Made by a program: the position numbers and the translations under genes
The notes under the pieces: generated by a model
What the model saw: only the letters and a program-made list of their open reading frames with translations
Databases searched by the model: none
Told to the model about the DNA's origin: nothing
Part shown: positions 59,632-64,000 of the stretch, piece after piece
How positions within the stretch are numbered: position 1 is the first letter of the stretch
Layout: each line of letters starts with the position of its first letter
Assembly (NCBI RefSeq): GCF_003946045.1
Contig: NZ_RHNW01000004.1
Coordinates: 151,931 to 215,930 of the forward strand
DNA: 64,000 nt
Source of the DNA: Levilactobacillus mulengensis
Lineage (GTDB): Bacteria; Bacillota; Bacilli; Lactobacillales; Lactobacillaceae
Direction of reading: 5' to 3'

Positions 59632-60009
59632 ATGGCGAATCAGGAACAGCTGCAGCAGCTAACGCAAATCTACAGCTTAGTCACGCAGTGTTATAATCAA
59701 CCGCTAACGGGGCTGGCGGTGAATCTGCCGCAGTGTCAGTTGATGAGTTACGTAGCGGCCGAGCATTTGTCCGTGGCGCAGGTGGCCCAGAGATTGGGCT
59801 TCTCGGCAACGCGCACGTCAAATCTAGTCGTCGACCTATGTAAACGCGGTTACTTGAAACAGCGAGTGGCGCCGAATGATCGACGTCGGCGGTACTTGGG
59901 CCTGACCAAGCTAGGGGAAGAGAAGCTCGCACTGATCGAGCAGCAGTTGCCCGAGATTCTTGACCAAACGTTGACGGAACTACGTGGCACCACGCGTGAG
60001 TTTGGCTAA
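59632..60009 (+). CDS. MarR family transcriptional regulator
   Basis: The start is ATG 59632 (AAGGAAG 8 bases upstream); the GTG at 59611 is an in-frame alternative. The 125-residue protein has the MarR winged helix (LSVAQVAQRLGFSATRTSNLVVDLCKRGYLKQRVAPNDRRRRYLGLTKLGEE) with the typical DRRxxxLxLT wing. It is shorter at the N terminus than usual. The convergent gene encodes a small membrane protein, and the Nramp transporter lies beyond. Confidence 0.85.
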   Translation: MANQEQLQQLTQIYSLVTQCYNQPLTGLAVNLPQCQLMSYVAAEHLSVAQVAQRLGFSATRTSNLVVDLCKRGYLKQRVAPNDRRRRYLGLTKLGEEKLALIEQQLPEILDQTLTELRGTTREFG

Positions 60010-60020
60010 TTTACATAGAG

Positions 60021-60057
60021 AAAAATCGGTAGACCCGCGTGGGCTTACCGATTTTTT
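60021..60057. terminator. Bidirectional terminator
   Basis: AAAATCGGTAGACCC pairs with GGGCTTACCGATTTT. It overlaps the last codons of the minus-strand small membrane protein gene. Confidence 0.85.
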
Positions 60058-60272
60058 GTTTGTTCGTGAAGTTGTTGCGCCTGACGATGGGTCCAGCTGT
60101 CTGCCAGCAGGCCACTGAGCATAACGACGAGTAAGCCACCGGCACCGAGTCCGGTGAGGCCAACGACGACCGGACTTAATTGCCAAGTGAGGAGGGCGGC
60201 CAATCCGGCTAATACCAGAATGGCAATAAAGATTGGCGCAAGAATTTCAATAAATACTTTGGTATTTGACAT
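60045..60272 (-). CDS. Small two-helix membrane protein, unknown function
   Basis: The start is ATG 60272 with AGAAAGTGGTGA upstream; the earlier ATG at 60338 has no ribosome binding site. The 75-residue product has two helices (FIEILAPIFIAILVLAGLAALL, VVVGLTGLGAGGLLVVMLSGLLA) and a Gln/Arg/Lys-rich C terminus. No family is recognised. It is divergent from the Nramp gene. Confidence 0.55.
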   Translation of the reverse strand: MSNTKVFIEILAPIFIAILVLAGLAALLTWQLSPVVVGLTGLGAGGLLVVMLSGLLADSWTHRQAQQLHEQTKNR

Positions 60273-60412
60273 CAAGGTCACCACTTTCTGAAAATTTCTT
60301 TGAAAGATTATTATCGACCAAGACTCGTGAAAATACAAGAAAATTTGGTATTTTAGGGATTATTATTTTAATGGGTAATATAAATTTAAAGTTAGGCTCA
60401 GTTAAAAAAGGC

Positions 60413-60440
60413 TTTACAATCGCCGGCCAGCCAGTATAAT
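60413..60440 (+). promoter_or_regulatory. Promoter of the Nramp gene
   Basis: TTTACA (60413-60418) and TATAAT (60435-60440), spacer 16. An AT-rich sequence with TTAGGCT lies just upstream, but I cannot confirm a metal-regulator box. Confidence 0.6.
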
Positions 60441-60475
60441 AGTGGGATATCATAGAGATAGGGGAGTTGAAAAAC

Positions 60476-61843
60476 ATGACAGACAACGTTTCAACGAAGA
60501 CCAGCTTGACTGGTTACGCGAACGGCCCGTCATTACAAGAAATTAATGGGACCGTGACGATTCCAAAGGAAAAAGGCTTCTTAAAGAACCTCCTGGCCTT
60601 CTCTGGTCCAGGGGCGTTAGTTGCCGTGGGTTACATGGATCCGGGGAACTGGGTGACCTCAATCGGTGGGGGTGCACAGTACGGTTACCTGTTAATGTCC
60701 GTCATCTTGATTTCGAGTTTAATCGCGATGCTATTGCAATACATGGCGGCTAAACTGGGCATTGTGACGCAGATGGACTTGGCCCAAGCGACACGGGCCC
60801 ATACCACTAAACGCATCGGTGCCGTTTTGTGGGTCATGACAGAACTAGCGATTATGGCAACGGATATTGCGGAAGTTATCGGGGGCGCAATCGCCTTGCA
60901 ACTGTTGTTTGGAGTTCCCCTGATTCTCGGGGTTTCCTTGACCGTTTTTGACGTTTTATTACTATTGTTATTAACTAAGCTGGGTTTCCGTAAAATTGAA
61001 GCAATCGTCTTATGCCTGATTACGGTGATTCTGGTGGTCTTCGCCTACGAAGTCATCATTGCCCAGCCCAACATGGGCGCGGCCGTTGCCAACTTCATTC
61101 CTCGCCCAGAAATTGTGCATCCGGGGCAATTGACGATGGCCTTAGGGATTGTGGGGGCAACCGTGATGCCACATAACCTGTATTTACATTCTTCCATTTC
61201 ACAGACCCGGAAGTTTGACCGGGAAGACCCGGCTGAAATGGCGCGGGCCGTGAAATTCACGACTTGGGATTCTAACATTCAATTATTTGGCGCGTTTGTG
61301 ATCAACTGTCTGTTACTTTTGCTGGGGGCAGCGATGTTCTTTGGCAAGGGGACGGATCAGTTGGGGACGTTCGGTAACCTGTACGCGGCTTTACAGGATA
61401 ACCATCTGGCGGGCGCCGTGGCGTCACCCGTCTTATCCACGCTGTTTGCGGTGGCCTTACTGGCTTCCGGGCAGAACTCCACGATTACGGGAACGCTAAC
61501 GGGACAAGTCATCATGGAAGGCTTCATTAATATGAAGATTCCGTTGTGGGTCCGGCGATTGGTTACCCGGTTGATTTCCGTGGTGCCTGTGATTATCGCG
61601 ACCGTCTTCTACGGCGGGAGCGAACGCGCGCTGGATAACCTGCTGGTGAACTCACAGGTCTTCCTGTCGATTGCGCTGCCGTTCTCAATGATTCCGTTGA
61701 CCATCTTTACCTCCTCCAAGAAGATCATGGGGGAACAGTGGGTCAACAAACGCTGGGTGACGGTACTGGCGTGGACTTGTACGATTGTTTTAACGATTCT
61801 CAATATCCAAATTGTACTGACCACGATTAAGGACTTATTTTAG
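60476..61843 (+). CDS. mntH: Nramp family divalent metal transporter (MntH-like)
   Basis: The start is ATG 60476, with GGGGAG 9 bases upstream; the TTG at 60467 overlaps it. The 455-residue protein of 11-12 helices has the metal-binding helix-1 motif DPGNW (residues 55-59) and the helix-6 motif [10 protein letters not shown] (near 231). Both are the ligand positions of proton-coupled Mn2+/Fe2+ importers. Lactobacilli rely on Mn2+ for oxygen tolerance, so Mn2+ is the likely substrate. Confidence 0.9.
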   Translation: MTDNVSTKTSLTGYANGPSLQEINGTVTIPKEKGFLKNLLAFSGPGALVAVGYMDPGNWVTSIGGGAQYGYLLMSVILISSLIAMLLQYMAAKLGIVTQMDLAQATRAHTTKRIGAVLWVMTELAIMATDIAEVIGGAIALQLLFGVPLILGVSLTVFDVLLLLLLTKLGFRKIEAIVLCLITVILVVFAYEVIIAQPNMGAAVANFIPRPEIVHPGQLTMALGIVGATVMPHNLYLHSSISQTRKFDREDPAEMARAVKFTTWDSNIQLFGAFVINCLLLLLGAAMFFGKGTDQLGTFGNLYAALQDNHLAGAVASPVLSTLFAVALLASGQNSTITGTLTGQVIMEGFINMKIPLWVRRLVTRLISVVPVIIATVFYGGSERALDNLLVNSQVFLSIALPFSMIPLTIFTSSKKIMGEQWVNKRWVTVLAWTCTIVLTILNIQIVLTTIKDLF

Positions 61844-61883
61844 AGCCTTCTTAGCGCCTGATGGGTAAAACCGCAGCCGTCTA

Positions 61884-61912
61884 TTGACTTTTCGGTGCGC
61901 GCCCGGTATCAT
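61884..61912 (+). promoter_or_regulatory. Promoter of the T-box/tyrS unit
   Basis: TTGACT (61884-61889) and TATCAT (61907-61912) have a 17-base spacer. Confidence 0.65.
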
Positions 61913-61919
61913 CAAGGGC

Positions 61920-62142
61920 ATAAGCTAAGAAACAGTTCAGTAGTGAGGGCGGCTCCGGTCAAGAGATCTGACGGTGCTGAGAGTCAGAACGTCCGTGTTC
62001 ACGAATTACGCTGTGGAGCGGCCGGATTTTCCGGCGGGTCATTCCGTTAACGATGGCGAGCGGTTGTCGATTGACAACAACTTGGGTGGTAACGCGGATT
62101 TTAATTCGTCCCTGATGGCATTAGCCATTGGGGACTTTTTTT
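61920..62142 (+). promoter_or_regulatory. T-box leader of tyrS
   Basis: The T-box sequence is GGGTGGTAACGCGG (62084-62097). It is followed by an intrinsic terminator GTCCCTGATGGC/GCCATTGGGGAC with seven T (62108-62142). A Tyr specifier codon TAC lies at 62007-62009, within GAATTACGC. Uncharged tRNA-Tyr should bind here and prevent termination. Confidence 0.88.
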
Positions 62143-62172
62143 ATGTTGTAGCTAATTTAGGAGGAACGAAAT

Positions 62173-63432
62173 ATGTCGATTATTGATGAATTGAAATGGC
62201 GCGGCGCCATTAACCAACAGACTGATGAAAATGGTTTAGGCGACTTGGTCAACGAAAAGGCCGTTGGTCTGTACGCAGGGATTGACCCAACCGGGGACTC
62301 CATGCACATTGGTCACTTGATTCCCTTCATGATTTTGAAACGATTCCAATTAGCCGGTCACCGGCCATACATCGTGATTGGTGGGGCCACCGGGTCAATC
62401 GGTGATCCTTCAGGTAAGAAGGCTGAACGGGTCTTACAAACCATGGACCAAGTTCGCCACAATCAAGACTGCTTGACGAAGCAGATGGAACACCTCTTCG
62501 GTCAAGACGGGTCCTTCAAAATTGTGAACAACTATGACTGGCTTTCAAAGGTTTCCTTATTAGACTTCTTGCGCGATTACGGGAAGCTGTTCAACGTGAA
62601 CAACATGTTAAATAAGGAAGTTGTCGCTTCACGGCTTGAAGTCGGGATTTCTTACACGGAATTCACTTACCAAATCTTGCAATCCATCGACTTCCTTCAT
62701 TTGTACCAAGCAGAAGATGTTCAACTGCAAATTGGTGGGGCTGACCAGTGGGGAAACATCACGGCCGGTATTGATCTCATCCATAAGCAAGAGGGTGCAG
62801 ATGCCAAGGCTTACGGTTTAACGATTCCATTACTGTTGAAGGCTGATGGAACCAAATTTGGGAAGTCCGAAGGCGGCAATATCTGGTTAGACCCAGAAAA
62901 GACCTCACCTTACGAGTTCTACCAATTCTGGATCAACACGGATGACCGGGATGTCGTGAAGTTCTTGAAGTACTTTACGTTCCTGAGCCAAGATGAAATC
63001 AAAGAACTGGAAGACGCGGTTGCGACGCATCCAGAAAAGCGTTTGGCCCAAACCCGTTTGGCTGAAGAAGTCACGGCGTTTGTTCACGGTGAAGACGCGG
63101 TTGCGGAAGCCCAACACATTACCAAGGCCCTCTTCTCTGGGGATGTTGCTGACCTGACGGCTAGTGAAATCGAACAAGGTTTCAAGAAGATGCCTTCCGT
63201 CACGGTTAACGCTGATCAGAAGAACATCGTTGAATGGTTAGTTGATGACACGAAGATTGAATCCTCTCGCCGTCAAGCACGGGAAGACTTAACTAACGGT
63301 GCCATTCGCATCAATGGTGAAAAGGTCACGGCAACGGATATCGATATTGATCCAACCAGTGCCTTTGATGGTAAGTTTGTGATCGTTCGTCGGGGCAAGA
63401 AGCGTTACTTCTTGGTTCGAGTTGAAGCTTAA
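62173..63432 (+). CDS. tyrS: Tyrosyl-tRNA synthetase
   Basis: This 419-residue class I synthetase has the HIGH motif at residues 45-48 and KFGKSEGG (the KMSKS equivalent, near 227-234). The tyrosine-pocket segments GYSxTEF-type (SYTEFTYQILQSID) and GGADQWGNI are present, with a C-terminal S4 RNA-binding domain (residues about 350-419). It charges tRNA-Tyr. AGGAGGAACG precedes the ATG. The T-box leader couples expression to tyrosine starvation. Confidence 0.95.
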   Translation: MSIIDELKWRGAINQQTDENGLGDLVNEKAVGLYAGIDPTGDSMHIGHLIPFMILKRFQLAGHRPYIVIGGATGSIGDPSGKKAERVLQTMDQVRHNQDCLTKQMEHLFGQDGSFKIVNNYDWLSKVSLLDFLRDYGKLFNVNNMLNKEVVASRLEVGISYTEFTYQILQSIDFLHLYQAEDVQLQIGGADQWGNITAGIDLIHKQEGADAKAYGLTIPLLLKADGTKFGKSEGGNIWLDPEKTSPYEFYQFWINTDDRDVVKFLKYFTFLSQDEIKELEDAVATHPEKRLAQTRLAEEVTAFVHGEDAVAEAQHITKALFSGDVADLTASEIEQGFKKMPSVTVNADQKNIVEWLVDDTKIESSRRQAREDLTNGAIRINGEKVTATDIDIDPTSAFDGKFVIVRRGKKRYFLVRVEA

Positions 63433-63446
63433 TTGCTAAAATAATG

Positions 63447-63483
63447 AAGCACGCGCAGTCGATTGGATTGCGCGTGCTTTTTT
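63447..63483 (+). terminator. Intrinsic terminator of tyrS
   Basis: AAGCACGCGCA pairs with TGCGCGTGCTT, then TTTT. The stretch 63484-63700 shows no gene. Confidence 0.9.
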
Positions 63484-63700
63484 GTCGTCAAAATAAAGAC
63501 GAACGGTCGCTAGTCGAAAATCAGGAAACACACGGCCGTCAGGTAACTATTTGGAAGCTTTCAATCATAAGATATGCCTTTGAAAAAAGATCGTTTTATT
63601 TTCAGTTTTTAGTTGACGGGGTGGGCTGTGGTTGGTATAGTTATATACGTTGTCACGGCGATTAACCAACTAGACCAATTTAAATGATTGAAAATAGTTG

Positions 63701-63730
63701 TTGACAAGCATGACGACAAAATGATATATT
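63701..63730 (+). promoter_or_regulatory. rRNA operon promoter P1
   Basis: A perfect TTGACA (63701-63706) and TATATT (63725-63730) have an 18-base spacer, with an AT-rich UP-like region upstream. Confidence 0.75.
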
Positions 63731-63791
63731 AATTAAGTTGCTTCGTTGGAAGCAGCCATCAACGAGAAACGTTGTTAAATCAAACTTCTTG

Positions 63792-63820
63792 TTGACATCA
63801 AATCAGTTAAATGATATGAT
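63792..63820 (+). promoter_or_regulatory. rRNA operon promoter P2
   Basis: A perfect TTGACA (63792-63797) and TATGAT (63815-63820) have a 17-base spacer. Both promoters share the downstream block ATTAAGTTG. Confidence 0.8.
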
Positions 63821-63826
63821 GATTAA

Positions 63827-64000
63827 GTTGTCTGCGGGAGCAGATAACTGGTAGACCTTTGAAAACTGAACATTGTTTCGACAAACCAAATATGTGTAGG
63901 GCGGTTTGATACTTGGTATCAAACCCAAACAATATTTGCGAAGTCAATTCGCTTTTATAACAAATAAAGTAACAACAATCGATGAGCTATTCAAGCATCA
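63827..64000 (+). other. rRNA operon leader, 16S gene beyond the right edge
   Basis: The stretch CCTTTGAAAACTGAACATTG (about 63856-63875) is the boxA-like antitermination signal typical of Firmicute rRNA leaders. The sequence up to 64000 has no ORF, and the 16S 5' end (GAGTTTGATCCTGGC) is not yet reached. Confidence 0.75.

Overview
The window is about 64 kb of chromosome from a low-to-mid GC (near 50%) Gram-positive bacterium, almost certainly a member of the Lactobacillaceae and most likely Levilactobacillus-like (inference). The evidence is KxYKxGKxW-type signal peptides, LPQTx sorting signals, a WxL-domain protein, a T-box leader on tyrS, a PyrR-type leader on a nucleoside deoxyribosyltransferase gene, YtrA-type GntR/ABC operons, and strong AGGAGG ribosome binding sites. 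There are no transposases, phage genes, CRISPR arrays or tRNA genes.

Layout. 0-6 kb: three sortase-anchored surface proteins, the first cut by the window edge. 6-12 kb: a TauE/SafE exporter, two SDR-type enzymes, an Rrf2 regulator, a small secreted protein and a divergent HxlR/MFS pair. 12.5-24 kb: a lectin/WxL surface protein, a TetR regulator, an aldo/keto reductase, a Bce-like ABC transporter with a GntR regulator, a HesB-like protein and a fourth LPxTG protein whose start is abnormal. 24-32.5 kb: metal and sulfur handling, with a P1B ATPase, a multicopper oxidase, an ArsR/CadD pair and a YeiH/LysR pair. 33-47 kb: MFS efflux, an AraC regulator, an ABC-F ATPase, an orphan RelB/DinJ antitoxin, a DMT transporter, a nucleoside hydrolase, an aryl-sulfate sulfotransferase, DUF975 and a GntR/ABC operon. 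47-55 kb: DUF2200, a YdbS/YdbT pair, a nucleoside deoxyribosyltransferase, an NCS1 permease and an icaADB-like PNAG operon. 55-64 kb: an Mga-like regulator, DUF2252, MarR, an Nramp transporter, T-box/tyrS, and the twin promoters and leader of an rRNA operon whose 16S gene lies just past the right edge.

The most unusual property is the intergenic DNA. More than 20 elements of about 100-260 bp, confined to intergenic space (some arms overlap stop codons), share one architecture: a long outer stem enclosing three hairpins. One hairpin carries the loop core CCAAAGGGCGG. Another has the arms CTTTGAG and CTCAAAG. The third has arms that differ between copies yet stay complementary. Four recognisable sub-types occur, in both orientations, with chimeric, truncated and collapsed copies. 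A second striking item is a roughly 340-nt region at 34.4-34.8 kb with a promoter, an intrinsic terminator and at least six hairpins, several with G-rich loops. It is probably a structured non-coding RNA on the minus strand, of a class I do not recognise.

Regulation visible in the sequence includes a PyrR attenuator, a T-box, an intrinsic terminator upstream of the ABC-F gene, an RBS-sequestering leader on the NCS1 permease, a perfect palindrome over a GntR-operon promoter, and tandem operator-like repeats between the ArsR and CadD genes.
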